Notes: generated by a model not told the origin, from the letters alone. Counted from the stretch's first letter, positions 27,268-37,865 are shown. The stretch: DNA of 64,000 nucleotides from Coriobacteriaceae bacterium (GCA_025992705.1 DAJPGJ010000001.1:1178001-1242000); one strand, 5' to 3'. A program made the numbers and translations.

Positions 27268-28571
27268 CTATGCAATTTCAAACTGCTTGAACTGGCTCAC
27301 GAGCGACGCGGGCAGGCACACTTCGAGGCAGATTCCATCCGCTTCATAGCTTTCATGATTTACGCACGCTTGCTCATGCGCAATGGTGACATATCGTCCC
27401 TGGTCATAGGGTATGCATACATGCATGGATGCATAGCGGCTCTCGAGTTCTGTCTCGAGTCTGGCGCGCAAGTCACTCATCCCCACGCCTGTCTTGGCAG
27501 AGAGGAATACGGCTTCGGGATAGAGGTCTCGCAAATGCCCGAGCTCCTCGTTGCGCTCATGTTCGAGCAAATCTATCTTGTTGAAGACCGTGAGTCGGGG
27601 AATATCAGATGCACCGATCTGGCCGAGTACGTCTTTGACGGCTTTGAGCTGGGCATCGCGCTGTGTTGAAGCAGCATCAACCGTGAGCAGAACGAGGTCG
27701 GCTTCACGCACCTCATCGAGTGTCGAATGAAATGCCTCGACGAGATTATGTGGAAGCTTCTGAATAAAACCGACGGTATCGGTCAGCGTTACCTTACTGG
27801 CACCGGGCAAGTCGAGCACACGCGTTGTCGAGTCGAGCGTCGCAAACAGCTTGTCATATGCAAGTACATCCGAACCCGTAAGAGCGTTCATGAGGCTCGA
27901 TTTGCCGGCGTTGGTATAGCCAGCCAGGGCAACGCGAAAAACACCAGATTGCTTGCGATGCTTGCGCTGTGTGTTCCTGCTGCTCTCGAGATTGGCGAGC
28001 TCGCGACGTATGCGCCCGATTCGCTTGCGCACGAGACGCCTGTCAACTTCGAGCTGGGATTCGCCCTCACCGAAGCGCGAACCGACGCCGCCACCCATGC
28101 GATGTGCGGCCAGATGGCTCCACATGCCACGCAGTCGCGGATAGAGGTATTGGTTTTGGGCGAGCTTGACTTGCAGGCGACCCTCTCGGCTTGTTGCGTG
28201 CAGGGCGAAGATATCAAGAATGAGCGCTGTTCGATCGATAACCTTGACGGGTTTCCCGACAATGCGCTCGAGATTGCTTTGCTGGGAGGGCGAAAGCTCG
28301 TCGTCGAGTATAACGACGTCGGCATGGAGCGCATGTACGCATTCTGCGAGCTCCTCGGCCTTGCCAGCCCCGATGAAGGTGCGCGGATTGGGCGCATCGA
28401 GCTTCTGGGACATCGTATGCACGACCTCGGCACCCGCAGTCTGGACGAGGCGCTCAAGCTCGGCCATGGACTCGGCCAATGGCCAGTCGGGGTCCTCCGC
28501 GATCGATACCGACGAGTATGGCCCGCCTCGGGCGACTCCTCGGTGACAACTTCGAACTTCGGACGCGGCAT
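27268..28571 (-). CDS. hflX: GTPase HflX, two frameshifts near the N-terminus as given
   Basis: Ribosome-splitting GTPase that rescues stalled 70S or dimerised ribosomes. N-terminal domain with TFIGAGKAEEL and VVILDDELSPSQQSNLE, coiled linker, then the G domain: G1 GYTNAGKSSL, G3 DTVGFIQKLP, G4 NKID and G5 SAKTG. The ATG at 28571 (MPRPKFEVVTEES) is the likely true start, 10 nt after dapF; two extra bases near 28518 and 28496 separate this N-terminus from the rest (LVGIDRGDPDWPLAESM), and their removal gives 434 codons. Last gene of the long minus-strand run and convergent with lexA. Confidence 0.9.
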
Positions 28572-28583
28572 ACGTGCGTGGAC

Positions 28584-29454
28584 CTAGAGCTCGAAGCTAC
28601 CGGTAAAGCTTTCGGCGGCCGGGCCGGTCATCATGACGTGGCCATCGCTTTCGCGCCACTCGATCTGCAAGGTACCACCGATGAGTTCGAGCGTGACCTT
28701 TCGCGGCGTGTGACCGCATATGTGCGCAGCGACAGCCGTCGCACAAGCTCCCGTGCCACAGGCAAGCGTCTCACCACAACCACGTTCCCACACGCGCATG
28801 TGAATGGTATCGCCATCGACCCACGCGAACTCGACATTCGTACCTTCGGGGAAGGCCTCGCAGGTCTCGATAAGGGGGCCAAGCGAGTTGACGAGCTCGA
28901 GATCTCTCTTGTCAACGAAGGTCACGGCATGAGGATTGCCCATCGAAACGCAGGTGAAGCGCAACATGCGCCCGTCAAGATAGAACTCTGCATCACATGC
29001 GACACGCCCGAACGGCGTCTCGGTGCCACCAAAGGTCGTCGGAACTTCAAGCGGTTCGAGTATGGGAGCGCCCATGTCGACGGTGGCACAGGCAAGTTTG
29101 CCGTTATCATCGAGCGTGAAGCTGATGGGTTTGGGCCCGGCAAGCGTATCGGCGATGAAGCTCCCTGCCTGCGAATCGATGATATTGCGGTCAACGAGGA
29201 ACTTCGCGAAACAACGCACCGCCGTTTCCACACATTTGCGCCTTGGTGCCATCGGAGTTGTAGTAATCCATGTATGCCGCGCACTCTGGCCGTGGGGAGG
29301 GCTTGACGATAATCACGCCATCGGCGCCGACGCCGAAATGCCTGTCGCAAACTGCCGCGATTTGGTCTGGGGTGAGAGTAATCTTGTCATTCAGGTCCTC
29401 AATCATGACAAAGTCATTGCCAAGGCCATTGAGCTTCGCAAAATCGTATCTCAT
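28584..29454 (-). CDS. dapF: Diaminopimelate epimerase, one frameshift as given
   Basis: Cofactor-independent racemase turning LL- into meso-diaminopimelate, needed for lysine (lysA) and often for cell wall. FAKLNGLGNDFVMIED at 5-20; first catalytic cysteine in KAQMCGNGVRCFAKF near 75; second in ERGCGETLACGTGACA near 215. The frame break falls inside the first catalytic motif (near 29220) and is one extra base; corrected length is 290 codons. ATG overlaps the miaA stop by 4 nt. In many Actinomycetota dapF sits exactly between miaA and hflX, as here. Confidence 0.93.
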
Positions 29455-30392
29455 GTTTGGGCAGCCCCTTCAATCTCGTCTATCGTACGTTGCACCAGTG
29501 TATCAGTAATCCCCTCATCGGCATGTAACCATATGATTTCGGAGTCGCGTCGCAGCCAGGAAAGCTGCCGTTTGGCATAGCGTCGCGTTGCCTGCTTGAC
29601 CTGTGCGATGGCTTCATCGAACGTGATATCGCCTTCCAGATACGCGACGATTTCCTTGTAGCCAATGGCCTGCGGAGCCGTGAGACCATCACGGAAGCCC
29701 TCATCGAGCAAATGTCGTACCTCGTCGACAAGGCCGCTCTCGATCATGACATCGACACGTTTGTCGATACGTTCATAAAGCATCTGTCGTTCGACGTCGA
29801 GGGCCAACTTGATGCTTGGTATGCGGGCGGGCAGCGTGGCAAAGGCCCGCTTGCGCTCGGCATAGCTCTCCCCTTCCTCGAGCATTTCGAATGCCCGAAT
29901 GACACGTCGCACGTTATGGGGATGGATGAGCGCGGCGCTCTCGGGATCTCGTTGCCCAAGCAGCTCGTGAAGGCCATCGCTGCCGAGTTCCTCGAGCATG
30001 TGCATGTGCTTCAGCCGAACAGGATTCTCCGTATCCCCCGGAGCAAAGTCCATGTCATCGAGAGCGGCACGCACGTAAAAGCCGGTACCTCCGCAGATGA
30101 TGGGCAGACGCCCGCGCAAATGTATGTCCTCGATGGCGGCACGTGCATCATGCTGAAATAGGGCGGCGGAATAGGGTTCTCCAGGATCGAGAATGTCGAT
30201 GCAGTGATAGGCGACCGCACGCTCGGATGCTGGCACCTTGGCTGTTCCGATATCCATGCCGCGATAGATTTGCATGGAGTCGGCCGAGATGATCTCCCCG
30301 CCAAGGATTGTGGCGACACGCTCGGCGAGTTCGGATTTTCCCGAGGCAGTCGCCCCCTGGATGCATACGACCTTATCGCAGGAATTCGACAT
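29451..30392 (-). CDS. miaA: tRNA dimethylallyltransferase
   Basis: Adds an isopentenyl group to A37 of tRNAs reading UNN codons; MiaB, encoded just upstream, methylthiolates the product. P-loop IQGATASGKSELA at 11-23, ISADSMQIYRGMDIGTAK (about 35-52), ICGGTGFYVRA near 98 and RDP...PHNVRRVIRA near 148; C-terminal RRYAKRQLSWLRR contacts tRNA. 313 residues, normal. The ATG shares its A with the miaB TGA; its stop overlaps dapF. Frame intact. Confidence 0.96.
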   Translation of the reverse strand: MSNSCDKVVCIQGATASGKSELAERVATILGGEIISADSMQIYRGMDIGTAKVPASERAVAYHCIDILDPGEPYSAALFQHDARAAIEDIHLRGRLPIICGGTGFYVRAALDDMDFAPGDTENPVRLKHMHMLEELGSDGLHELLGQRDPESAALIHPHNVRRVIRAFEMLEEGESYAERKRAFATLPARIPSIKLALDVERQMLYERIDKRVDVMIESGLVDEVRHLLDEGFRDGLTAPQAIGYKEIVAYLEGDITFDEAIAQVKQATRRYAKRQLSWLRRDSEIIWLHADEGITDTLVQRTIDEIEGAAQT

Positions 30393-31775
30393 CAGACGAG
30401 CGTTCCTTGCAGATAGTTTGTCGTCGCGTCATCAATGCGGACGTCAACGATCTGCCCGATGACATCCTCGATGTGCATGCCATCCGCAAGTGGCGCATGC
30501 ACGGTCTGAAGTTTGGGGCTCTTTCCCGCCAGAACGCCTGCATCACGTCGCGAGCTCGCATCCACGAGCACGGGCAGGATGCGACCGACTTCGCGCCTGT
30601 TCTCCGCAAGCGAGCTTGCCTGGGCAAGCTCCTCAAGGCGTTCGAACCGCCCCTGCAAGACCTCGCGCGGCGTGTCATCGGGCATCGTTGCCGCCGGCGT
30701 CCCCGGTCGTTTCGAGTAGATGAAGCGGAACATCTGCCCATAGCCGACTTCCCTAACAACGTCGAGGGTAGCTGCGAAGTCCTCTTCAGTCTCGCCCGGA
30801 AAACCGATGATGATATCCGTGGAAAGCGAGATATCGGGACGGGCGGAGCGCAGACCACACACGAGGTCAAGATAATGCTCGACGGTATAAGAGCGGTTCA
30901 TGGCGCGTAGAATGCGATTTGAACCCGATTGCAGCGGGCAGATGGAGCTGCGGCATGATATTGGGATACGTTGCCATGGCCTCGATGGTCTCTGGAAGTA
31001 GATCCTTGGGATGGCTCGTCACGAAGCGCACCCGATCGACACCCGACTCCCCCGCCAGCGAAAGCACCTCGGCAAAGCGCGGCGTGCCGTAAAGATCGCG
31101 TCCATACGAGTTGACGTTTTGACCAAGCAGAGTCACCTCGCGTATGCCTTCGTCAGCAAGCATGGCTAGCTCAGCTGCGACGTCGTCGAGCGGGCGTGAC
31201 ATCTCGCGGCCACGTACGTAGGGCACGATGCAATAGCTGCAGAAGTTGTTGCAGCCGGTCATGATGGGGACCCAGGCATGCCATGGCTTCTCGCGACGCA
31301 CCGGCAAATCGCTCGAGAAGCCGTCGTTCACGTCGATCGTCTCGACCTGCGGCTCACCCGTCGCAAGGCGTCGCTGAATCAAATCGACAAGATGCCCAAG
31401 GTTATGCGTCCCGAAGACGATATCCACGTGCGATAGCTCGTCACGCAGTGATACGCCCTCGAGCTGTCCGACGCATCCTCCCACGGCGATGATGCGTTTG
31501 GTCTTATGTGCGTTAGGAACGTTCTTGATCGATGCGACCTGCCCCATGAGTCGCAACTCGGCCTTTTCGCGTACGCAGCAGGTCAAGAAGACAGCGATGT
31601 CTGCCTCCTCGATGGTGAGCACCGGCAGCGCGCCCGCCTCCTCAAGCATGCCCGAGACGCGTTCGGCATCGTTCTCGTTCATCTGACAGCCAAAGGTGCG
31701 CTGCCAATACGTCATACCCGCAAGGGGTCGTCTTTCGTCTACTTCGGTCATCTGTTGTATGCCCCGGTTCGTCAT
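30392..31775 (-). CDS. miaB: tRNA-2-methylthio-N6-dimethylallyladenosine synthase, one frameshift as given
   Basis: Radical SAM methylthiotransferase acting on i6A37 made by MiaA. N-terminal auxiliary cluster cysteines in RTFGCQMNENDAERV, FLTCCVREKAE and VGGCVGQ; radical SAM cluster CNNFCSYCIVPYVRGRE near 175; C-terminal TRAM domain (GMHIEDVIGQIVDVRID). An extra base near 30935 splits PQLHLP from LQSGSNRILRAMNRSY; corrected length 461 codons. ATG at 31775 is 4 nt after the PHP gene stop; an ATG 8 codons later is an alternative start with poor Shine-Dalgarno signal as well. Confidence 0.93.
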
Positions 31776-31778
31776 CCT

Positions 31779-32597
31779 CTACGCACGTCCACACGCAGTG
31801 AGAAACGCACGGTATTGTCCTTCATCCAAGCCACAGCCACCAAGCTGCGCCCGATGCACGTCATCGCCGTGCCAATCCGATCCGCCGCTCACGCCCAACC
31901 CAAGGTCATGGGCAATCTCGACGAGCTCGGCACTTTGCGCGGGCGACTGCATGGTATGGTACGCCTCCAGTCCCGTCATGCCTTCGTGGGCAAAACGCGC
32001 AATGAGGTCAACGATGCGATAGCGTGCGGGATGGGCCACGAAGGAGCATCCACCTGCCTCGGCAATGAGTCGCATGGCCTCAATCGTCTCGGGATAGACG
32101 GCATCGACGTAGCAGGGTGACGAGGAGCCGAGCAACCGCTTGAAGGCATCGTCGACGCTTGAGACGCACCCTCGTTGCAGGAGCAAGCGTGCGAGAAGCG
32201 GCCTATTCGGTGTTTCCTCTGACGCCAGGAGATTCTCAGCGCATACGGGATATCCCTGGTCATGCAGCAAATCAGCCATCTTGCAGGCACGTTCGGCACG
32301 TCTTCGACGATTCTCGTCGAGAAAGCCAGCAAGCGCAGAGCTGTTTGCATCGACAAAGTAGCCGAGCATGTGTACGGCGCGCCCCGCATGTCGTGTCGTG
32401 ATTTCGACACCAGGAACGAAACCGACATCATGCATGGCACACGACAGCCTGGCGTCCTCAAGGGCAGCCAGGCTGTCGTGATCGGTGATGGAAATGGTAT
32501 GCAGACCTTCGGTCTTGGCTGCTATATCGGCAATATGGGCAGCATCGAACGTTCCATCAGATGCGGACGAGTGCATATGCAGATCCGCAAAGACCAC
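31779..32597 (-). CDS. PHP-domain phosphoesterase (RNase AM/YciV-like)
   Basis: Trinuclear-metal phosphoesterase; characterised relatives degrade 3',5'-nucleoside bisphosphates and short 5' ends of RNA. Metal ligands visible: DLHMHSSASDG at 5-15, ITDHDS near 37-42, GVEITT near 63, FVAHPAR near 190 and SGGSDWHGD near 238. 272 residues, single domain, no polymerase attached. It lies between spoVS and miaB and just precedes miaB by 4 nt. Given the neighbours rny, rnj and hflX, a role in RNA or nucleotide turnover is plausible (inference). Confidence 0.9.
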   Translation of the reverse strand: MVFADLHMHSSASDGTFDAAHIADIAAKTEGLHTISITDHDSLAALEDARLSCAMHDVGFVPGVEITTRHAGRAVHMLGYFVDANSSALAGFLDENRRRRAERACKMADLLHDQGYPVCAENLLASEETPNRPLLARLLLQRGCVSSVDDAFKRLLGSSSPCYVDAVYPETIEAMRLIAEAGGCSFVAHPARYRIVDLIARFAHEGMTGLEAYHTMQSPAQSAELVEIAHDLGLGVSGGSDWHGDDVHRAQLGGCGLDEGQYRAFLTACGRA

Positions 32598-32606
32598 GTG
32601 GCGCCC

Positions 32607-32920
32607 CTAGACGAGCGTTACTTCGTCTACGCTCTCCTCGACCTCGACGATATCGTCAGAGTAATGCGGGTGAACAGCGAATCGAATGCCCGTGCGCGTA
32701 TCACCGTTTATCTCGAGTTCGACGAAGGAGGGAACGCAGGCAACGTCAATGCCGCTCGGTGCGAGATACCCACGCGCGATGGCAATCGCCTTGACGGCCT
32801 GGTTGACCGCACCAGCACCAATCGATTGTATACGTACGGGGTTCCCGTCTTTGATAAGACCGGCAATCGCGCCGGCAACAGATGCGGGGAAGACTTGCTT
32901 GAAACCTTCAGAAAATCCAT
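32607..32920 (-). CDS. spoVS: Stage V sporulation protein S homologue, one frameshift as given
   Basis: Small Alba-like protein that in Bacillus affects septation and coat assembly; widespread also in non-sporulating bacteria, where its role is unknown. MDFLKVSSKS at 1-10, then VAGAIAGLIKDGNPVRIQSI, GAGAVNQAVKAIAIARGYLAPSG and the beta-rich PSFVELEINGDTRTGIRF, followed by an acidic extension of about 18 residues. One base seems missing in the C-run near 32885-32889 (KSSP-A-SVAG); allowing for it gives 104 residues. A single -10-like TATAAT lies upstream. The spoVS gene next to rny and recA matches the Bacillus recA-rny-ymdB-spoVS neighbourhood. Confidence 0.85.
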
Positions 32921-32979
32921 GGTGTGTCCCTAGTGCGTGTGTTCTTCATTAGTACAGTGTTTAAGCTTTCAGCGAGAGG

Positions 32980-32985
32980 ATTATA
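32980..32985 (-). promoter_or_regulatory. Candidate -10 element for spoVS
   Basis: TATAAT on the minus strand, 60 nt before the spoVS ATG in a 226-nt AT-rich gap that contains no gene. No convincing -35 at 16-18 bp; an alternative sigma factor or activator is possible. Confidence 0.35.
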
Positions 32986-33071
32986 AACCATACGGAACAC
33001 GAGATTGACTAGGATTGCAGAAATAAGTGACTAGAAAATGAAATGATTTTGAAGGTCAAAATATCTTAGAC

Positions 33072-33112
33072 AATTGGCAGGAATATGACGGGTGTATATA
33101 TCCCTGCCAATT
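33072..33112 (-). terminator. Inverted repeat downstream of the phosphohexomutase gene
   Basis: 10-bp perfect arms AATTGGCAGG (33072-33081) and CCTGCCAATT (33103-33112) with a 21-nt AT-rich loop, 35 nt after the mutase stop. On the minus strand an AT-rich but not T-only stretch follows, so termination is probable, not certain. It would insulate spoVS from the upstream genes. Confidence 0.55.
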
Positions 33113-33146
33113 CAACGCAGCAAGCCCATCGTATACGTAAAAACGT

Positions 33147-34861
33147 TCAATCCAAGAGTTTTTGAGCAGCGCTAGAAAGCTCCAAAAGAAGCTGTTCTGC
33201 CTGGTCACGAGTGCTTGCCTTGCTAAAGACATACGCTTTTATCTTCGGTTCGGTACCACTGGGACGGATGATGATACGCACCCCGTCGCCAAGGTCGAAA
33301 GAGATGACGTTTGCATCGGGAAGGATCTGATGCTCGTCAGGATTTCCGTTTATCTTGGTCATAGGAGCGCCATCCGCATAGTCCAAGATACTCGTGACAG
33401 GTAAGCCAGCGATAACTTGTGGAGGATTTGTGCGCAGGCCGTCCATAATCGCTTCCATTTTGGCGGCGCCGGAGCTTCCCGGATAGGACATGTTGATGGT
33501 CTTGTTGAGATAATAGCCATAGCGCTCGTAGAGAGATTCAATGGCCTCGACCAAATCGATTCCTTCGTTCTTATACATTTGCGCCATCTCGCATATGAGC
33601 ATGGAGGCGCTGATGGCATCCTTGTCACGCACATAGGTACCGGACATATAACCGTACGACTCCTCGAAACCGAACATGAACCTATCGGCCTCGTTTTGTC
33701 CGAGCAAAGCGATCTGGCCGCCGATGTACTTGAACCCTGTCAGCACGCGCCTGAGTTCGAAACCATAATAGGCAGCCTGGGCATCAGGCATGAGCGTGGA
33801 GACGATGGTCGTCACGACGAGCTTTTCCGAAAGGTCCTCTCCCCTTTCGGAGAGGCGTTTGGCGATGTAGTCGATGAGCAAGACACCGACTTCGTTTTCC
33901 CGTCAGAAGCTCATATGCACCATCATGCAAAACAGCAATGCCAACGCGATCTGCATCCGGATCCGTGGCAAGCAATATGTCGGGATTGACGCGCTCGCAA
34001 AGCCTAAGTCCAAGCTCAAGTGCCGCACGGTCCTCTGGATTGGGGTACGGACAAGTCGTGAAGTCGCCGTCAGGATCCCTCTGCTCGTCAACAATGCTCA
34101 CGTCATCGAGACCCACGCGCTTGAGGATGCGCGTCACGCACTCAAGGCCAGTGCCGTTAAGCGGGGTATATACAATCTTTAGCTTGTCGATAGCGGTTGC
34201 GTCCTTTGGCTTGACAGATTGGGCGGCAACTTCGTCGAGGAAGCGATCGACAACGGTATCGTCGACCCATTTGATGAGACCAGCCGCAACCGCATCGTCG
34301 AAATCCATTCGTTTGGACGTCGTTGAAGAAATCGAGGCCGTCGATATCAGCTTGAATCTCGACCGCAGCCTGCGATGCAATCTGGCAACCATCCTCGCCA
34401 TAGACCTTGTACCCGTTGTAAGCTGCCGGATTATGGCTTGCCGTTACGTTGATTCCCGCGCTGCAGTGCAGGTCACGTACGGTAAAGGAGAGAACGGGCG
34501 TGGGCTGGATAGCGCGATACACGTGGGCGACGATGCCATTTGCCGCGAGCACGCAAGCCGCGGCGGAGACGAACTCCTCGCCCATGTTGCGACTATCCCG
34601 AGCAATGGCGACGCTCGGATTCTCGTAATGCGCGTTGAGATAATCGGCAAGGCCCTGAGTCGCCTTTCCGACGGTGTAGACGTTCATGCGATTGGGGCCA
34701 AGCCCGATGATGCCGCGCAGTCCAGCTGTGCCGAAGGCAAGTTCACGGTAGAAGGCATCATGGAGTTCCTCGATGGAGTCGGCTTGTTCGCGAAGCTGTT
34801 CGGCCTCCTGGGCAGACGCATGCTCCAGCCAGCGCTCGTATTGCTCTTTCTCGGTACTCAT
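33147..34861 (-). CDS. Phosphoglucomutase/phosphomannomutase (PgcA type), two frameshifts as given
   Basis: Alpha-D-phosphohexomutase interconverting hexose 1- and 6-phosphates for polysaccharide and wall precursors. FGTAGLRGIIGLGPNRMN near 43, the phosphoserine loop INVTASHNPAAYNGYKVYG near 138, metal loop ATDPDADRVG near 310, sugar-specificity FGFEESYGYM near 395 and phosphate-binding IIIRPSGTEPKIKAY near 535. Two extra bases near 34314 and 33896 split it in three; corrected length is 571 codons, normal for the long PgcA-like class. ATG at 34861 is 3 nt after the GHKL ATPase gene. Confidence 0.9.
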
Positions 34862-34864
34862 GGA

Positions 34865-35947
34865 CTACAGCTCCTTATCAAAGGGAAACTTGACGTTAAT
34901 CGCATCCTTGCCAACGCGAATTATAGGCTCCTCGGTGAGCTCGATATAGTAGCGATGCGCGATTGTCGCAAAAGCTTTCTCGAGTTCGCGTGAGAAGGCG
35001 GACAGGTCATCCGTCGAGAGTTTGAGACCTCGGCGGTCCTGATAGAGGTCGATGGGTTGCCCCTGGCCTTGCGAGGAGCACTGCTGCGGGACGAGGCGAT
35101 CAAGCAAGGGGTCAAGCGATGCGATCTGGCCGGCGAGGATACGATGCGCCGTGCGCTCCGACATGTCGAGCCCGAGATCGCTGCAGATGGCGGCGAGCTC
35201 GGCAGCGTCACCGGCAATGGCAGGCCTGAGGCTGACAGGCAGCCTTTCGATGTCATTGCAAAACAACAAGCGCGTGTCCTTGACTTGAGTCTGACCGCGC
35301 TCGATGAGCGTAGCGACGATTTCGGCAGGAGAGCCGATGAAGACGTCGATGGAACCCCGCACGTCAAGGGCAAACTCGACAAGCGTGCGATTGACGTTAT
35401 GCGGACCGGAAATGACGGCAAGCTTTCCTTCCTCGTCGATGCCGACGACGGGCAGTGACGATTGATCGGTCTTCTCGTCAAGGGACTCGAGGTCAATGCG
35501 GATGGCCAGAGATGAGCCCAGCTCTGGTGCCGATGCGACAACGTGTGCGTCGGCGGCATTTGATTTGATCGAGTACAGCGCCATACCGCGACCGTGTACG
35601 CCCCAGGTGTCCATAACCATGGTCTCGAGCTTCGAGGTGACACGCGGCTCGAATATGCGCTCGTGCATGTCGGCAGGGATGCCGTCACCGTCATCGAGGA
35701 AAACGAGCGTCTTGAGGGCGCCCTCACGGCTCGTGGCCACGTATATGACGCTTGCATGCGCATCGCGAGCGTTGCGCAGCATCTCGATGACAATATCCTC
35801 GACGCAGCGTATGTCGTGCTTTGCCTGCCGCCGCTCCGCCTCGGCGGTCTTGAGACGCACGAAGCCATCACCGAGGTTTTCCTCGATGGCGAGATGGTCA
35901 TCACCCGAAACGGATGCGATGAACCCTATCAGATCATCATCAGACAT
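34865..35947 (-). CDS. GHKL (HATPase_c) ATP-binding protein of unknown function
   Basis: ATP-binding fold shared by histidine kinases, MutL, gyrase B and Hsp90. N box EMLRNARDAHA near 55, G1 DDGDGIPADMHERIFEP near 85, G2 TWGVHGRGMALYSIKSNA near 113, all in the first 150 residues. There is no His-phosphorylation domain, receiver, membrane segment or topoisomerase part; the remaining ~210 residues match nothing I recognise and include IERGQTQVKDTRLLFCND and a helical tail. I take the ATG at 35947 with GGAGG before it. The gene lies between rny and the mutase, where Bacillus has ymdB. Role unknown; a MORC/MutL-like DNA or RNA regulator is one guess. Confidence 0.75.
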   Translation of the reverse strand: MSDDDLIGFIASVSGDDHLAIEENLGDGFVRLKTAEAERRQAKHDIRCVEDIVIEMLRNARDAHASVIYVATSREGALKTLVFLDDGDGIPADMHERIFEPRVTSKLETMVMDTWGVHGRGMALYSIKSNAADAHVVASAPELGSSLAIRIDLESLDEKTDQSSLPVVGIDEEGKLAVISGPHNVNRTLVEFALDVRGSIDVFIGSPAEIVATLIERGQTQVKDTRLLFCNDIERLPVSLRPAIAGDAAELAAICSDLGLDMSERTAHRILAGQIASLDPLLDRLVPQQCSSQGQGQPIDLYQDRRGLKLSTDDLSAFSRELEKAFATIAHRYYIELTEEPIIRVGKDAINVKFPFDKEL

Positions 35948-36022
35948 TCGTCCTCCACATACGCAGCGGGCCATGAAGCACGTACTCCATGGCCCGCCTT
36001 GGTCGCAAACATGCTCATCTGG

Positions 36023-37573
36023 CTATTTGGCGAGCGCCTCGGAACGGGACTCGCGAATCACGACGACGTGAATCTGGCCAGGGTATTGCATCTCGTCCTC
36101 AATCTGCTTGGCGATGTCATGCGCGAGGACGGTCGACTTTGCGTCGTCGATGGAATCGGGCTGCACCATAACGCGGACCTCACGTCCGGCCTGCATGGCA
36201 TAGGTACGCTCGACACCCTCATGCGAGTTGGCGATCTCCTCGAGCTTCTCGAGACGCTTGATGTAATTCTCGTAGCTCTCGCGGCGTGCGCCCGGACGGG
36301 CAGCACTTACGGCATCGGCAGCCTGGATAATGACGGCAAGCACGGTAGAAGGCTCAACGTCGGCATGATGGGCCTCGATGGCATGCACGATGGCGGGATT
36401 CTCACCATAACGGCGAGCGAGGTCCGCACCGATGACGGCATGCGATCCCTCTACCTCGTGATCGACGGCCTTGCCAAGGTCATGCAGCAAACCCGCACGC
36501 TTGGCAGTAATGGGGTCAAGGCCGAGCTCGCTTGCGATGGCGCCGGAAAGCGTCGCGACTTCGAGGGAGTGTTGTAGGACGTTCTGACCGTACGAGGTAC
36601 GGTACTTGAGACGACCAAGCGTCTTGACGATATCAGGATGCAAGTCATGAATGCCCATGTCGAAGGTCGCCTGCTCGCCGGCTTCTTGAACCTGTTGGTC
36701 GACGTAACGCGTAGCCTTCTCGAACATCTCCTCGACACGCGCGGGATGAATGCGCCCGTCAGCGATGAGGTTCTCGAGCGTGATGCGCGCGGTCTCGCGG
36801 CGAACCGGATCGAAGCACGAGAGCGTGACGGTCTCGGGCGTATCGTCGATAATGAGGTTGACGCCGGTGATCTGCTCGAAGGAGCGGATGTTTCGTCCCT
36901 CGCGACCGATGATGCGGCCCTTGATATCATCAGACGGGATCTGGACGGAGGTGACGGTACGCTCGGCCGTGTAATCGGCGGCCATGCGCTGAATGGCGAC
37001 GGAGAGGATCTCTCGGGACTTGCGATTTGCCTCGGCCTTGGTGCGTGACTCAATATCACGGATGATACCGGCGGCTTCGGCCGTGCACTCCTCGCGGATG
37101 TCGTCGAGAACGATGTCACGAGCCTCGTCCTTGGTCAGTGATGCGATGTCGAGAAGACGACGGTCGGCCTCGTCGAGCTTGGTCTCAAGCTTCTTGTTAA
37201 GACTTTCGGTGCGCGACTGCAGGCTGTTGAGCTGCTGCTCGCGCTTATCGAGCCCGGAACTGCGTTTGTCGAGGGAGTTCTCGCGCTGTTCGAGGCGATC
37301 GGAACGTGCCTGTATGTCCTTGCTCTGCTGACGGACCTCCTCGGTCTGTCTGCGAGCCTCTTCCTCGGCCTGCTGCTTAATTTTGAGCGCTTCGTCCTTT
37401 GCTTCGATTGTTGCCTCACGGCGAATGTTCTCTGCGGATTTCTCGGCATCGGCAAGTGTGCGCTCGGCCTCGGCCATGGCACTCTTTGCATTACCACCTG
37501 AAACAAGGCGGGAGACCAGGAAACCTACGGCGAGGCAGACAACCGCGACAACGACGTAGATAACGATTTCCAT
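36023..37573 (-). CDS. rny: Ribonuclease Y
   Basis: Membrane-anchored endoribonuclease that starts mRNA decay. One N-terminal membrane helix (about 3-20), a long coiled coil rich in Glu/Arg/Gln to about 200, a KH RNA-binding domain ([26 protein letters not shown] near 215) and the HD domain with [10 protein letters not shown] near 360 holding metal ligands and [14 protein letters not shown] near 430. 516 residues from the ATG at 37573, chosen because the membrane helix starts there and AAAGG lies upstream. The GHKL gene follows after 75 nt. With RNase J (46.5-48.3 kb) the cell has both main Gram-positive decay nucleases. Confidence 0.95.
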   Translation of the reverse strand: MEIVIYVVVAVVCLAVGFLVSRLVSGGNAKSAMAEAERTLADAEKSAENIRREATIEAKDEALKIKQQAEEEARRQTEEVRQQSKDIQARSDRLEQRENSLDKRSSGLDKREQQLNSLQSRTESLNKKLETKLDEADRRLLDIASLTKDEARDIVLDDIREECTAEAAGIIRDIESRTKAEANRKSREILSVAIQRMAADYTAERTVTSVQIPSDDIKGRIIGREGRNIRSFEQITGVNLIIDDTPETVTLSCFDPVRRETARITLENLIADGRIHPARVEEMFEKATRYVDQQVQEAGEQATFDMGIHDLHPDIVKTLGRLKYRTSYGQNVLQHSLEVATLSGAIASELGLDPITAKRAGLLHDLGKAVDHEVEGSHAVIGADLARRYGENPAIVHAIEAHHADVEPSTVLAVIIQAADAVSAARPGARRESYENYIKRLEKLEEIANSHEGVERTYAMQAGREVRVMVQPDSIDDAKSTVLAHDIAKQIEDEMQYPGQIHVVVIRESRSEALAK

Positions 37574-37624
37574 TTTGACTGGTACCTTTCCTATGTCATA
37601 TAAGTACGTTTGGATGTACCGATG

Positions 37625-37646
37625 AAAAAGGCCGGATACATCCGGC
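37625..37646 (-). terminator. Rho-independent terminator after recX
   Basis: Stem GCCGGA/TCCGGC (37631-37636 and 37641-37646) with loop of 4 nt; on the minus strand it is followed by C and TTTTT. It lies in the 292-nt recX-rny gap. The same gap holds a second hairpin with the same TACA loop, CTCGCA-TACA-TGCGAG at 37727-37742, and nothing that looks coding. Confidence 0.65.
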
Positions 37647-37865
37647 ACTCATTGCAATCCATATACTATTAAACCAGCGTTGGGCTGGGAAAACCACGAT
37701 ATAGAATATGCAACCCGCATATATAACTCGCATACATGCGAGGGAAAAATGAATGCCACCCGTTATCCTACCATATGAGTGACAGTATCGAAGTGTTCAT
37801 GTCAATGTAATATCTGGACGGATTGATGGCAAAAGCGACGAGCTTCTTGATGCAAGTATGTCAAT

